From positions 1,007,001 through 1,071,000 of the forward strand of contig NC_133167.1 of the NCBI RefSeq assembly GCF_040802235.1: 64,000 bases of DNA, read 5' to 3'. The DNA is from Manis javanica (lineage: Eukaryota; Chordata; Mammalia; Pholidota; Manidae). The notes beneath the pieces are model-generated. The model did no database searches. It worked only from the letters and a program-made list of their open reading frames with translations, and had not been told where the DNA came from. Below, in pieces: positions 22,725 to 35,465 of this stretch. The position numbers and the translations under genes were made by a program. Positions within the stretch are counted from its first letter, which is position 1. Each line of letters opens with the position of its first letter.

Positions 22725-24080
22725 GACGTGCTCATCCATGTGTGGGTTGGTATCCGGCCTGATCCAGCCATTTATCTGTTTACACACGTGACGGTCCACG
22801 TGGCTTTAATTATGATGCTTTATAATGTGCTTTAATTTAAACTCTTGTTTTTCTGTGTAAAATGTTTTACTGGTGCTTGGTTGGAATAACATTAATGTTT
22901 TAGATTTAACTGTGGAGGACTGACATCTTTATGGTGTTGAATCCGTCTGCTTGCCCTTTCCATTGGTTCAGAATGTGTCTCTGTCTCCCAGATGTATTTT
23001 TAAATTCTCTTTATGTAGAATTTTTTCATGTCTTGTTGTTTATTCCTCAGATGTTATCATTTTGGTTGCTATTTAAATGAGATCTCTTCTGTTTAATCTG
23101 CCATTTATTAGTACCTGTATTTATGAAAACTATGGATTTCTATCTTATTTTTATATTCAGTTGTGATGTAAAATTCTCCTGTGGCTTGTAGTGATGTTTA
23201 GTTGATTTTCTTATTTCTTCTTCCACAACATCTGAAAACAGGACCAACCCTCCCTCTGTCCTTCCAGCGATGGCGCCGCTGGTGCCTGCCCTCTTCTAGC
23301 CGCCCTGCCAGCTTTGGCAGGCACGCCAGCAGCGCTGACGGCAGACTTCCTGTCTTGTCTGGTCTTACTGGGACTGTGGCACCTGCTTCCCCCTCAAACA
23401 TGATGCTGGCATGGGGCTGAGGTAGGTATCATTACCACATGACAGAGGTTTCCATCTATTTCTATTTCATCCCCTTCTGAAACTTTAAAGGAGAATGAAT
23501 GTTGCATGTGATCACATATGTCGTGCCAGTCACTACCCCTGAAATAAGCCCCACTTCTCAGGGGTGTGACACCGACTTTGCACACGGGCTGGATCCTGTT
23601 CACTAGCCCTTTATTCAGGAGTTTTGCATAGGTCTTCATCTAAGAGGTCCATCTTTATGTACTGCGTTCGTTGTGTTTTGATATCAATATCTTGTTTTAT
23701 ACCAGATCAGAAACTTTCCTGCTTCGTCCGCCCTCTAAAAGTGCCTACAGGGCATTGGAATGAACTGTCCTTGGGGGCTGCATATGTTAGCTCTCCATGG
23801 TAGCGCCTGGGCCTGCAGCTCTTTGGAAGATAGCTGCTTGACGAATTTCTCTATTTTCCTATTGGTATCTGTTCTGCTTAGATAGCCCACTCCCCGTCGT
23901 TAGTTTTGGCAAAGTATGTTTCCTGGGCGAATGCCCATCCCATCCAGTTTTTCACATTCATTTATGGAGTGGAATGAGGCAGCTGCCGAGGACTTTGAGC
24001 GCGCTCTCCCCGAGCTTTTTCCACCACTGGGACTGCGGCCGCCGCCCCAGGGGCATCGCGCTCCTGTAGGCTTCCTGTTT
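22725..24080 (-). repeat. LINE-1 (L1M/HAL1-like), antisense, about 1.35 kb
   Basis: On the plus strand the landmarks of antisense L1 ORF2 appear in order. CCATTTATCTGTTTACACAC leads into GATGCTTTATAATGTGCTTT near 22,770-22,835, then GACATCTTTATGGTGTTGAA near 22,921. CTTGTCTGGTCTTACTGGGA follows near 23,354, AGGAGTTTTGCATAGGTCTT near 23,616 and a Trp/Phe-rich decayed end near 23,930. It is strongly diverged, with no intact frame. The far right edge is blurred. Confidence 0.7.
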
Positions 24081-24089
24081 AAAAGTAGA

Positions 24090-27000
24090 TGTGTTTGATG
24101 GGGGAACATGGGAGCCTCATGCTCTGGGGTGGGAATGTGCAATGGTCCTGGGAGGTTTGGGACCTTGGGGCATCCGCGGCTGGAACAGCAAACATTAATA
24201 ACTGTGTGGGGCCAGTTTGAATTTTGGTTACCTAATTCAAGACATAAAAACATGGGATCTGATAGCAAAGAGCAGTTTCACAGTAAAATCGCAGCAGGTA
24301 TTTTATAAATCTTGAATTTTTCAAGTCTTTGATACGGTGAATCGTTTCCCACACCTCAGATGCTTTACCTGCTCAGGGCTTCTCTGACTGTGTGTGGCCT
24401 GGAAATAGCTTTCGGATGTTCACTTTCATCTTCCTTGAAAATGGTGCATGGAGGAGAAATCATTTCATTTCAGTGTGTGGCTCCGGAGCACCCGGGATGC
24501 ACCCCGTGCACGCAGACTCCCGTCTGGGAAAGGGCTTCACCAAGAAGCAAAGGAAATCAGGATGGAGCCCATCTTCCCGGGTTCCATCTCAGGTGCTGTC
24601 TGCGTCCCCATCCCGATGGTGGCTCGCGCGCCACGTGGCCTGCACTTCATGGCGCCGTGTCCATGCCTTGTGGCTCCCGCGGAGCTCTGCTCCCAGGGAA
24701 TTTGGCCCTCCGTGTCCCCTGCCCTTGAGGCCACGTGTGCAGCAGCAAAGCAGGCGGTCAGTGCTCATGTTGTCTGGGACCAGCACTGGGGGGCTGGGGA
24801 AGGGATGGGGGTGGGGTGGCCAGACAGTGCCCGCTGCCCACCTAAGTGCTGTGCCACAGCCTCAGGGCCCCTGACATGGTGGGGATGGACAGCTCACTGT
24901 CCAGGCGTGACAGAGGGGGAGCCTAGGCCTGCCCTCCGTGGGGGCTCCTTGTGGAGCTGGGGTGTGCTGGACTCTGTGAACGTGGTCAGCCTCCTAAGGT
25001 GCTCAGGAGCCCCCTGCCCCGGCCTCCCCCCAGCGCCCCCCAACCCCGCCAAGTCCCCTGCCCCCTCCAAGCTCCCCAGCCTCTTTCTGGCCTTGCCTTT
25101 ATCTTACTGTCATTTATGCTCAAGTGTGAAATGGAGCCAGGAAAGTGTACAGGTTGATGTATCCAGTGGGATGAGTTTTCACAAGCAGGACACACCCATG
25201 ACACCAGCGCAGGTGGAGTAGCCAGACTGAGTCCCTTTCTAGGCACCAGCCTGTCCCTGGGCACACCGGGCTGGTCAGGGGACGCGGCAGGCCCCTTGTC
25301 CACATGGTGCATGGGATCCACTGGCTGCGGCTGCCTGTCTTGGTGTGAAGTGACCAGCTGTGTGTCTCCTCTGTCTGCGTCTAGGTGGTTCTCAGTGGGG
25401 GCCTGTGTGAATGTCCTGTTGCTACTCACATCCTGCCCAAACCTCTGCCCCTCCCATGTCCCCACCCTTCCAGCCCTTCTGCCCCCCAGAGTGAGTCTCT
25501 GGTCTGCCTGCCAGGTGATGGCCCTGCCCTGGGCAGTCAGCCAGAGGCCAAGTGACTCCTGGGGAGTCTCAGGTCCTGTCTGCAGAGCAGGGGGTGGTGG
25601 GCAAGGGTCTCAGAGCTCCTCAGAGCTGCAGACTACCAAGCAGACTGTGTGCGTGTGTGTGCATGGTCAGGGCTGCAGTGGGAGTGGTGGCTCTTGGCCT
25701 CACACACGGGGCACCACCAGGGCAGGCACACGTTCCCCTTGGCCAACCCCTTAAATGTGCACTTGGGGAACACGTGCATCTCCCCCAGAAGTACACCCAC
25801 ACGCTAGCTGGCAAACACCCAGGCAGCCGCAGAGCCCCTGAGTGACCCCCCTCCCTGGAGAGGGCCTGCACCCCTCCTCTGGGCCCACGTAGGCCTTCAT
25901 TAGGCTGTGGTGCTTTGGGGGGCTGGTGCCTGGGGCAGGGACACCCTCTTCTTTGGGGGAAGGCTCTTTGCCTGGCAGCAGGCAAACACCTGCAAAGAAG
26001 CGTGGCCTTCGTGCTCCAGCCTGTCTCCCTTTGAAGTCCGCGTCCCTGGTCCTGGCCGGCCGGGCCCTGTCTGGGCAAGCACGGCGGCCCCACCCTCTGG
26101 GCTGCGGGTCCCCGAGGCCAGGGCTGTGGGTGCAGAGCTGCAGGGGCCTGGGCTGGGCCCTCTGCTGTCCCCTGGCCTCAGGCTCCCCCTCTCCCAATTC
26201 AGATACCTGTCTCCTTTGGTCTTGGTCCCCTCCACCGACCACCCTCAATCCAGGATGGTGGAACCGAGCCAGAGAAGGGAAGTCATGCATGGAATACAGG
26301 CAGGGGGTTCTGGCTCCTGGACTGGCTCTCCTGGGGGCAGAGTCCTGGCCCTCCCCTCTCCCTCTTTCCCGGTCCAAGGGGACAGCTACCCTGGTGGTGG
26401 ACATCCTAGATTGCTCCGGGGACGGGAGCATCTCCTGCAGCTGTGGCGTCCACCTAAGCCAGGCACCAGGCCCTGGAGAGAGCAGCATTCCAGGTCTGCC
26501 TAGTGCTGTCAGAGAGGCCGTCTGCTGAGCTGGAGGCCTGCCCCAGCCCAGGCGGCTGGGGGCACTGGTGTCCCTGTCCAGGCTGGCTCAGTCACCCCTC
26601 ATCTTCTGGACTGGGCTCCTGAGAACCTCATTTTCAACGTCCCTGTGAAAGGATGCCTGAGAGCCCACCTGCTGGCTTGTTCCCTGTGGCCATGTGGTGG
26701 CCAGAGCGCTTGGCGGGGCAGGAGGTCGGCATGCTCTTCAACCACTCTGTGGGAACCCATGTCCAGAGGGGTCCGTTGTCCTCTCCCCAGGGGTCTGCTG
26801 CTCAGCAGGCAGCGGTGACATGGTGGGCGAGCCTCACTGCCTCCTGCCCCGCCCAGCCCCAGCCGCCCCGTGCTGGGTAGGGAGCACCGCCCAAGTCCTG
26901 GGTTTGGGGAGGTGGGTCTGTGACCTTCTGTTTGCATGTTTACATGTTCTCACACACATGTTAGCAGTCTTCTGTGAACTACGTCATTCTGAACCTCCAG

Positions 27001-28639
27001 AAGGCCTCTAAGCCTCCACATAAAAGGAAGGAGGGAAACTGGCAAGAGATGTTAGATTTGAAAACCTACAGATAATAATAAGAGTGTGTATTTCAGAAAA
27101 CACACCAGCAGAATTAAGAGGCCATGGCAGTGGGGAAGGGTAGCTGCAACCTGCAGGCCGGACAGCAGTTCTTGGCTCACCAGGACGTGGTTCTCAGTGA
27201 TTTCAGCCCCGGGAAGGGACGTGGGCAGGGTCCCCACAGGGAGGAGACCCAGCAGCCGGTGTGACAAAAGGTGCGGCCTTGTTTCTGACCGGAGGTGCTG
27301 CACGTACCCCACGCTGCAGTGACAGGGATTCCTGCAGGCTGCTTTCTTTTCCTCTTTGGTTCTATTTGTCTGCAATTTCTAAGTTTTCTGTATATTTTCA
27401 TAATCAGAAAGGAGGCATGACATGCATGTGACAAGGCATGTCCCCATGTCCCGGGGGCAGACTGAGGCCTCACCCCACAAAGTCCAGGGGTGCACGTGAT
27501 GTGTGCCTTGGAGAGCTGGGGCACCCCCTGGGGGACACTTATCAGTTGGCGTCATGTGGGCACAGGCCTGGAATCTCCTGCCCAGGGCTCTGAAGGCCGA
27601 GCTCTGTCCTGCAGTCTCCCCAGCAGATGCTTGGGTGGCTGCACGGTCCCCAGACTGGCAGCTTTGTTCTGGGGACGCCTATGTGTCTGCAGCACAGTGT
27701 GGGCTGGCCAGAGGACTTGAGGTTCTGGGACCCTGACTCCTGCTGCATCTCACGTGCCCAGCTGGGACCTGACCAAGCAGGTGGTCTGGAGTTCTTGCAT
27801 CTGGACTCTCCGGGCGTCTCCTGGCTGTGGCTCTTGGGCATGTCACCAACCCTCTTTGAACATCACATTCATCAATGGAAAAATAGGGTGGTGATGTCCA
27901 GTGTCTAGGGTGGCTGTGACAAGTGGAGGACATGCACAGGGAAAAGCAGGGGTGCTGCCCAGCCTTGGGTCGGAGAGTCTCAGCCAATGACTCCATTAGC
28001 AATTGCATGTGGTTATGCGCAATGGTGTGCAGACTGCAGAGACTCAAAAACATTCAGGGCTGATTTTCTTGAGCAGAAGTTCGGGGGTCATGTGGCAGTG
28101 CCAAGACCTCATCAGGGGCTTGGGCTCCTTGTGTCTTGCTGTTCTGCCACCCTCAGCACAGAGCTTCCCTGCTCACGGCCTCCTCGTGGTCAGAATAGTT
28201 GGGGCTCCGTCCTTTACATCTGCATTCCAGGTAGGAGGAAAAGGACAGGCCCAGGGCAGCGGGACTCTCGGAGCCGTGTCCCAGGGGCCCTCCTGGAAGC
28301 CTGTGGCAGGCCTTCTCCTTTCCTCCTGTTGGGTCTTTCGAGCTGCAGGGAGGCTGGGAAATGCCTCGCCTTGCTGCCCCACAAAATCAGGGTTCCCTGC
28401 TCTGGTGAAGGGACACAGTATGTTCGGGGCTGGCGAGCAGTGTCTGCCCCTGCTGCGGTCATCACCTGGGAGGCGCCCTGCACAGCGCTGAGTGCACCGT
28501 ACACCGTCAGGTCAGAGCTCCCACAGGGGCAGTGGGTGCAGCCTGCCTGGGAAGATGGGCCCCTCTGCCAGGCCTCCGGGGCCGTGGGAGCCGAGGAGGC
28601 CTTGGTGGTGGCTGGCAAGCAGGTCTTTGTGCACAGAGA
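24090..28639. other. Unique sequence, no gene recognised
   Basis: Mostly GC-rich unique DNA with a less GC-rich part at about 24,180-24,360 and 26,930-27,130. Open frames such as 25,907-26,503 and 25,751-26,488 overlap on opposite strands and resemble nothing known. One MIR lies at 27,815-27,925. Confidence 0.6.
27815..27925 (+). repeat. MIR SINE fragment
   Basis: CTCTTGGGCATGTCACCAAC, then CATCAATGGAAAAATAGGGT, matches the MIR core (CTTGGGCAAGTCAC, then CATCTGTAAAATGGGG). Confidence 0.6.
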
Positions 28640-28792
28640 CTTTAAAAAAATTTTTTTTATTAAGGTATGATTGATATACACTCTAATGAAGGTTTCACAT
28701 GAAAAAGCAATGTGCTTACTAAATTTACCCATATTATCAAGTCCCCACCCCACACCCCAATGTAGTCACTGTCCATCAGTGCCACAAGTTGT
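28640..28792 (-). repeat. LINE-1 3' UTR end, antisense, short
   Basis: The segment starts with a T-run (the antisense poly-A), then TATTAAGGTATGATTGATAT and TATTATCAAGTCCCCACCCC. It is an L1 3' end inserted in reverse. It looks less decayed than the other L1 pieces and may belong to a lineage-specific family that could help identify the species. I could not assign the family. Confidence 0.6.
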
Positions 28793-28839
28793 GCACAGAG
28801 ACTCTTACCATCCCCACGAGATGCCGAAAGCCCGCAAGC

Positions 28840-28905
28840 ATTGTGGGCCGTGTGGAAGAGGCTCAGAGAGGTTAGGTGGTCCGTCTGAGTGGCTCAGTTG
28901 TACGT
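28840..28905 (-). repeat. MIR SINE fragment, reverse orientation
   Basis: AGGCTCAGAGAGGTTAGGTG corresponds to the reverse complement of the MIR core. Confidence 0.45.
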
Positions 28906-28909
28906 GATG

Positions 28910-31900
28910 GCATCTCCCCAGCCAGCCCGACACCAAGTCCAGCTCTTGCTGCAGCCCCTGCCTGCCCCCTCTGCCCACAGTCGATGGTGGCTCTGGAGAA
29001 GGCCTCTTAGCTGAGGCCCCAGGCTTGGAGGTGTTGCCAGGCGAGGCTGCTTCCTCGGCGTGGTCCAGCCAGGGCCAGGCCTGCTGCGGCCCTGCCGTCC
29101 AGGGCGGGTGTCAGGAGGGAGGTCCGCACTCAGGGCCGCAGCGTTAACGTTGTCCCCCTCCCGTGCCCCAGCTGTGAGGCCCTCCCCACAGGAGCGGGTC
29201 CTTGCCTCCGGGGCTGTGAGATCAAGGTGTGGGGTCCCTCAGGGGTTGGTGAAGCGCTGAGATGTGGCAGGGCCTGGCAGGAGGATGTTGGACACCATGC
29301 AGGGGCAGAGCCCACCTGGCCTGCCTGCCCGCTCCACCTCACGGGGCGCCAGGGGAGCGGGCCTCAGGGGCACAGTCTTTGCCCAGGTTTCTATGCTTTT
29401 GTCCGTTGTGAAAGTGGTTCAGACATGGCTACACAGCATCTGGAAAAAAGGCCAGAGAAACGCGAGCAGCCTGCCGTGACCAGGGCTGGAGTTCCGGGGC
29501 GTTCGCTGCTAGTCCTTCCGCCCCATGGGGCGTGCTCATCCCGCTCCCGTGGGTGCCGTGAGCAGGAGCTCGCAGGCTCCTTCCCATGGTCGTGGGCAGA
29601 GCCGAGGACCCTCCCGCTGGTCACCCCCGGGCCTCAGGGAGTGAACGTGGGCTATCAGGGTGGAGGCCTGCAAGTGGTAGGATGTCTGGGAGGATAAGGG
29701 AGAGATGGGCTGGCATTTCTTGGGCTCACTTTGAAGAAGCAGAAACACAGGGCAGACGTGGGCAGAGGGGCTGTGAGCCTGTCCGGCTGTTTCCGACCAG
29801 ATGGGCAGGGCCAGGGCACCGCTCCCCTCTGGATGGCTGGAATACTGCCGAGGCCCCCCATGCATCTGATGGACCATCCTTCCCGCAGCTAGGCCGGGGG
29901 GCCTGTCGGGCAGGGGGCGTGCCCTCCAGGTCCTTCCAGCAGCTTCCAGCTCTCTGCCTCGGTCCACAAACTGGCGGTGTGCTGGTCTGCGGACCACGAC
30001 ATGTGCGTGGACCCCCTCGCAGAGCATATGCACACCCACAAAGGTAGGGTCCCCTCTAAGGCAGGGGCCAGGGCTGCGAGCGGAACTGGTCAGGAAGGTG
30101 CCCAGGAGGTAGAGACATGCTGCGGTGTGGGCACAGCCGGGTGGCACAAAGCCACTGCGACTGCGCTAACGGGCCTGTGCGGACTGAGGGGCCGGGCCGC
30201 CCCGCCACTCCCCTCCAGGCCCCGCCCCTGCCCCTATTCCCCGCCCCTTCCTGGCCCCGCCCATTCTCCATTAGGCCCCGCCCCACCCTCCCAGGATGGG
30301 GAAAGGTGGACATCTCGGAGTGAGGACTTCTGGGAAAGAAAATTCTCCCTCTGGGAGCCCACCAGGGTCAGGAGACAGGACAGGTGCTGAGACGGAAGAG
30401 AAAATGACAACGGAATCTGCCCGCAGGTACATGCCTGTGGCTCTAGCCCTGACCTGTGGATTCCAGGGGCTGCCACGCTTCCGGTTCCTTGGAGGGCACC
30501 TCAGGTGGGGTGCCCAGGAAGTAAGGGTCCTGTTCTGGAGGTGGGAGAACTACTTGGGGGTGGCTTGGGAGTGGGAGGGGCCAGTCTGGGCAGACACCTG
30601 CCCTGGGCCATGCCACCTCTGCCCTGCCCTCTGGGCCCCTGGTGTGCTGGTGAAGGGGGGCACAGGGCACAGCTGCAGAGCCCTGCCTGGCCAAGCCATT
30701 GGTCTGGGGCTGGGACCACACCCATCTGCCCCCAAGGCCTTGTGAGGCTCTGGGCTATGAGCTGAGCAGGTGGTGTCCAGAGGCCCGTTGGCCGGGCCCT
30801 GCTCTTGATCCTGCAGGGTGGAGCACCCCTCCTGGGGCTCAGAGAGCAGGTCCCTCTGGCCAGCGGTGTGGGGTTCACCCGGCCCTTCTTCTGGGCTGGA
30901 GGGGGAAAAGGGGCCCTCAGTCTTGGGGAACAGAGCAGATCTGAGGACCTGGAAACTTGGACTGGATGTCTGGGTGCTGGTGTCCAGGGAAGGACCACAT
31001 TTCTGTACCCCTTACTTGATTGTTGGGCCCCACTCATTACTCCTCCGTGCCCTTTGCTGCTTCAGGATGAAGTTCACATTCCTCCCAGACCTTCCCATTT
31101 GTGAGCTCACCCCAGACCCACGGGGCAGCCCCGCACCTGGCCTCACGCCTCTGTAAGGAGGTCCTCCCGAGGAGCCCCGCCTGCGGTTGGCCTGAGCCGG
31201 GCCCGCTCAGCCGGGTGTGTCTGTGTCTGTGCTGGGCCAGCGGGTTGAGGCCAGGACAGGGATCCTGCCGGAACAACAGAAGCCAGCTCGGAGGAGCTCG
31301 GCAGACGGAAGACTGTCCTGGGTGACAGAGCTGCCTGCCCGGGTTGCTCCCCAGTGGAGCCGTCTGGGCAGAAGCAGGGCGGTGAGAGGACGCACAGCAG
31401 CCCTGGAACCAGAGGGAAGCTCGGGTCACACCCTCCCTTGGAATCTGGCTTCCAGCGGCACCGGCCCTCTCGCTAGAATCCTGAGGTCAGCATCTGGGCT
31501 GTGGGAGCCACAGAGGCCTGGGTGGGAGAAAGGCCCCAGGACACAGCGAGGAGCTTGGCCTTGGTTCTGGAAGCAGTGGGGCCACGGGGGCCGACAGGGC
31601 CTAGGCGAGGCCGGCTTTGTGGGGGGCACACTCACTGTGACTCCCGTGGGAGGCAGGTGAGAGGGGCCGCCCAGCAGGGGGTCTGCTCTGGAGCCCTGTG
31701 CCCTGGGCGAGGGGGGCGAGGTGGTGCTGCGCCTCATCCCGGAGCCTGGGCAGCCTTGTGGTTCCTGCCACCTGCCGGGCTCTGTACCCCCTGCCCCTGC
31801 CCCTGCCTTTCCTCCTGTCCTGAGGTCCCATCCCTGTGTCTCCAGCCAGCCTCCCCCAACTGGCCTGCTTGTCTGTCCTGTGTCTCTGCTCTCTGTGCCC

Positions 31901-32860
31901 CTTTCCATGCAGAGAGCCTCCCCCCATGCACTTGATGGTGAGCCCCAAGATCTAAGTACTTCCTGGCACCTTCCTATCTGCCCACAGCTGTGTCTCCAGA
32001 TCCTGGGGCCAGGGCAGCTCCTGGCCCAGCTCAGTGAGTGTCCGCTGAGTCAGGACAAGGAGCAGGGGAGGGTGAGGTGGGAGCAGCAGCCTGGTTGCTC
32101 TGTGGTTCCAGGGCCTCCAGAGATGGGTAGCTGTGTGGGTGGGGGCTGCAGAGACCCACTGTGGCCTCTCCCAGGGAAGAGCCTCTCACAAGGAGACCAC
32201 CCTGCTGCAGGGACCACCCCCGAGACCCCAGTGCCCCTGTGGGATCCAGGGAGAGGGTGCTCTGATTGTCCCCTCTGTTCCCCTGCCAGCCTGGAGGGGC
32301 GTCTGGGCAGTGCGTGCAATGCCCACATCAGAGGGTCCCTGGCAGCCAGCCTTCCATTGGGCAGTGGCAGTGTGACTGCCCACTCATGCAGTGTCACATG
32401 GCAGGCCACTGCCTGCATGTCCCCAGGGGCTGTGGGTCCTCTTGATGTTCTGCACACAGTGTGAGTGGCTTCTGTGGGGTGGGTGACATGATTCTATTGA
32501 TTAACTATCTAGGCCACTTTGAAGTGTCCCCAGGGCGGTGCTGGGGTCAGAAGACTGAGACCCAGGCTGGGGCAGCTCTATGTGTCAGCACAGCACGGAG
32601 GCCAGCGTCGGCCGGGAGAAGCGAGAGCCCGCTGCTTGGCCGCGCCCCAGCTGTTCAGTGTGGACATGGAAGCTCTGGAGGCCCCAGTGCCCGCCACACG
32701 CCCAGACAGACACCCCCAGCCCTGGACTGGGGGGAGGGGTTCTCTGAGGCCCGTGGTCACCTTCCAATGCATCTCCGCCCTGGGGTCTTGGGGGACCTCT
32801 GGGAGTCCTTAGGCTGTTGGGGAGACAGGCACCTCCCCACCTTCTAGGGCTCTGGTCTGC
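28910..32860. other. Unique GC-rich sequence, no gene recognised
   Basis: This is GC-rich unique DNA. The only outstanding item is the GC-box cluster at 30,218-30,284. Open frames on both strands look like composition artefacts. Confidence 0.6.
30198..30295. promoter_or_regulatory. Isolated GC-box (Sp/KLF) cluster
   Basis: Four consensus GC boxes lie in 67 bp: GGCCCCGCCCC at 30,218-30,228, CCCCGCCCC at 30,239-30,247, GGCCCCGCCC at 30,253-30,262 and GGCCCCGCCCC at 30,274-30,284. A further CCGCCCCGCC lies just to the left. Such density is typical of promoters, yet no exon is recognised nearby and CpG density falls off quickly. It may be a promoter of a non-coding transcript, an enhancer, or a chance GC-rich patch. 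Confidence 0.4.
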
Positions 32861-32864
32861 AATC

Positions 32865-33060
32865 TGGCTCTCAGATTGGTTAGGCTGACATCAGGATAAA
32901 ATATGTTCTGCTTACAGGACATTGGCTTCTGATATTTAAGAACTTGCAGCCACGTGACCAAACATTATACATTTACCATTTGTTTATGTGACAGTTTCTA
33001 GCGGTGCTGACGTTGCCCTGGGGATATTTTTGATGACCCAGTCATGTGGCTTCTGATCAG
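32865..33060. other. AT-rich non-repetitive island with E-box
   Basis: Nearly 200 bp of low-GC sequence is flanked by GC-rich DNA. It includes CCACGTGACC near 32,951 (an E-box) and TTTGTTTATGTGACAG near 32,981 (a forkhead-like core). No repeat family is recognised. It is a candidate enhancer. Confidence 0.3.
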
Positions 33061-33540
33061 GTGAGGGCCACGAACCAGAACCGGGCACCCCGCACTGCTC
33101 CCCAGAATGGCCGCAGTAGCGCTGAAGCTTCCAGGAAGTCCCTCCAGATGCTCACGCCTGTCCCGGGCTCTGTCTGCCTCCCTGAGTCGTCCCCGCGGGG
33201 CGATGCTCTTGCGCCTGTGGGCTTCCTCCTCCTGTATCTGGACCCCAAGTGGCCTGGTGGGGTGGACGCTGCAGGGGCTTCCCCAGTGGTGGCTGGAGGT
33301 GCACCCAGGGGGTGGAGCTGGCTTGTCCCCTGTCCCGCCTCGCTCACCACTCTCTGAGGTCCAGGACACCCCAAAGTCAATTCAACACAGCTCTGCCTAC
33401 GGCTCCCACCCAAAGCTGTCAGAACCGCCAGCTTAGCCGTGTCAGACCCAATCAGGAGAATGTGAGGGTCTCTCAGACCTGACATCAGGCCCTCAGGCCC
33501 CACAGAAACGGGCAGCTCCAGCAGGTCTCCCCCACCCCAA

Positions 33541-33582
33541 CTCTTTGGGCCCCAATTTTACCATTTGTAAGTGCCTGACCTC
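33541..33582 (+). repeat. MIR/L2 fragment
   Basis: TTGGGCCCCAATTTTACCATTTGTAAG resembles the MIR core TGGGCCTCAGTTTCCTCATCTGTAAAATG. The match is short. Confidence 0.35.
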
Positions 33583-34249
33583 CCAGCTCCCTTCTTGTGG
33601 ACGCAGCTGGGGGCCCGGGAGTTCTCATGGACACCCCCAAGGCAGGAGGGGGCTGTGTGCCCCTTGAGGCTTGTTCCTAAGCACCCTGTCCAGACAAACT
33701 GGGGGTCTGCTGGCAGACAGGACTGGTCCTTCAGGCCCACTCTCCCAGGTGGGCCCACCACTGCCTCCAGGACAGCCCGACGCCGAGGTCTGTGTGCTGT
33801 GACACAGCTTCCTGGGTCTCTCCCTGGATGCTCCCCCAGGCCCTGGAGCCAGCATGTGGGTCCCCAGTGGAGCCCTACCTGCATCCCCTGCTACTACCTT
33901 ATGAGGCCTGGCCATCTCTGCTCACTGCTCAGACCCCAGGCTGGCCCCTCTCCAGGCCCTCTTTATGCTGCAGCCAAATAGGTTCCCCCAAAATGCCAGC
34001 ATAGTCAGTCTGGCGCCTGGGATACCCTCAGGGTAGGGTGCGAGGTGTCCACCCGGCAGAACCCAGCCTGCACAGCCTGACCTCCCAGCCGCCACCCCCT
34101 CCTAACCGAGGCATTGTGGACCCCAGGATTTAAGGGCACTGCCTCTCCGCTGCCCATACCTGGTGAGCACCCCATCCCTCTGTGAGGGCTTGGTGACTGG
34201 GCTGTCCCTCTGGGTGACTGCCAGGGATGAGCTGGCCTGCGGGACACTT

Positions 34250-34342
34250 GCTTCTAAGCCCTGCTCTGACCCTCCTGCTGTGGGGTCTGGGGGAGTCTGT
34301 CCTAGCCTGTTTCCCTTTGTGTCTGTCAAGGAGGCCGGAGCC
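34250..34342 (+). repeat. MIR SINE fragment
   Basis: AAGCCCTGCTCTGACCCTCC, then GGGGGAGTCTGTCCTAGCCT and TTTCCCTTTGTGTCTGT, follows the MIR order from the CTCTGCCACT block to the CAGTTTCC block. Confidence 0.5.
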
Positions 34343-34819
34343 TGCGTCTGCTCCACACTGTCCAGTGCAGATGGTCACACCGGAGCTTAGCCTGCTGAAG
34401 GCCTTTGTTCATGGCCACCCTCCTGGGAAGGAGCCTCCTGTGGGTGGATGACAGGGTTTGAGGGAGAGGTCAGCCAGCAGCCACCAGAAGCCCCTGCTGG
34501 GAGGGCACATCCGCACGCAGGACAGGTGCCATCAGCCTTGCAGGCTCACGCCCTCCCGACCCCTCTCTGGGCCTGACGGGGCTCCTCTTGTGTGTTCAAA
34601 GTGGGCACAGCGCCCAGGGCCCTGCAGCTGCAGAGGAGCCCGGGTGGCCATGAGTTAGGAGGAGTTTCTCAGGGCATGCCCTCCACCCCTGACGGCCTCC
34701 CCGCGTGGGCTGCAGCCGGAAGGGTGGGCGTGCTCTGGCCAGAGGCCTTGGGACACGCACTCTCTAGTGGAGATGACTTCTGGGGCCCCTCCAACTCTGG
34801 GGTTCTGGGATTGGGGACA

Positions 34820-35290
34820 TCATGACTCAGCCTTGACGATGACTCAGGAATGGTCCGATTTATGACTTAGCCTTTGACATTGCATGACTTGACTATTTTA
34901 AAGTCTTATGATTCATTGATCTCAAAATGCACAAGCTGGTAGTATAAAGGTTCTCTTATTCACAGTTTCCATATATGAATAATATTTGAATATTTTGATC
35001 GAAATGCTAAGATTACATTTATCTGGGATTTTAAGTCATATGATTGTTGTAAGGACAATAGAGCTGCTCAGAAATCTTAGAGCAGTTTGTCAGAAGCAAT
35101 ATAAACTATCATGTACATGTATGTATTTATATTTCTGTTGTAGAAGAATGCAAAGGAGTAGTTTGGTGATTAGGAGCCAGGATTTTTAGTGTCTTAGATA
35201 AGAGATACAACTAGAAGAGAAGTTAATTAAGAATCTTGTATAGTCAGCTTGAATGGTCAATATCAAGATGAATGCATTAGTTTTTCTTTT
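34820..35290. promoter_or_regulatory. AT-rich island headed by two AP-1 motifs
   Basis: Two consensus AP-1 sites (TGACTCA) lie at 34,823-34,829 and 34,840-34,846, and a TGACTTAG variant follows near 34,863. About 420 bp of AT-rich DNA without a recognised repeat or coding frame comes next. The motif pair suggests a stress- or growth-responsive enhancer. This is inference from motifs only. Confidence 0.35.
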
Positions 35291-35465
35291 CAAACACACG
35301 CATTCCCCAGCCTGCCCCACGGGAAAAGCCGGAAGCCGTGCCCGCTGACAGCACAAGCCCCCATGTGGGTCTGGGCTGCTCTGCCTGGAGGAACCCCAGG
35401 GATCTGGCGAAATGGCCACGTCCCCGAGAATGCTGAGAAGGCATCCGCAGCGCCCAGAGCATGTT

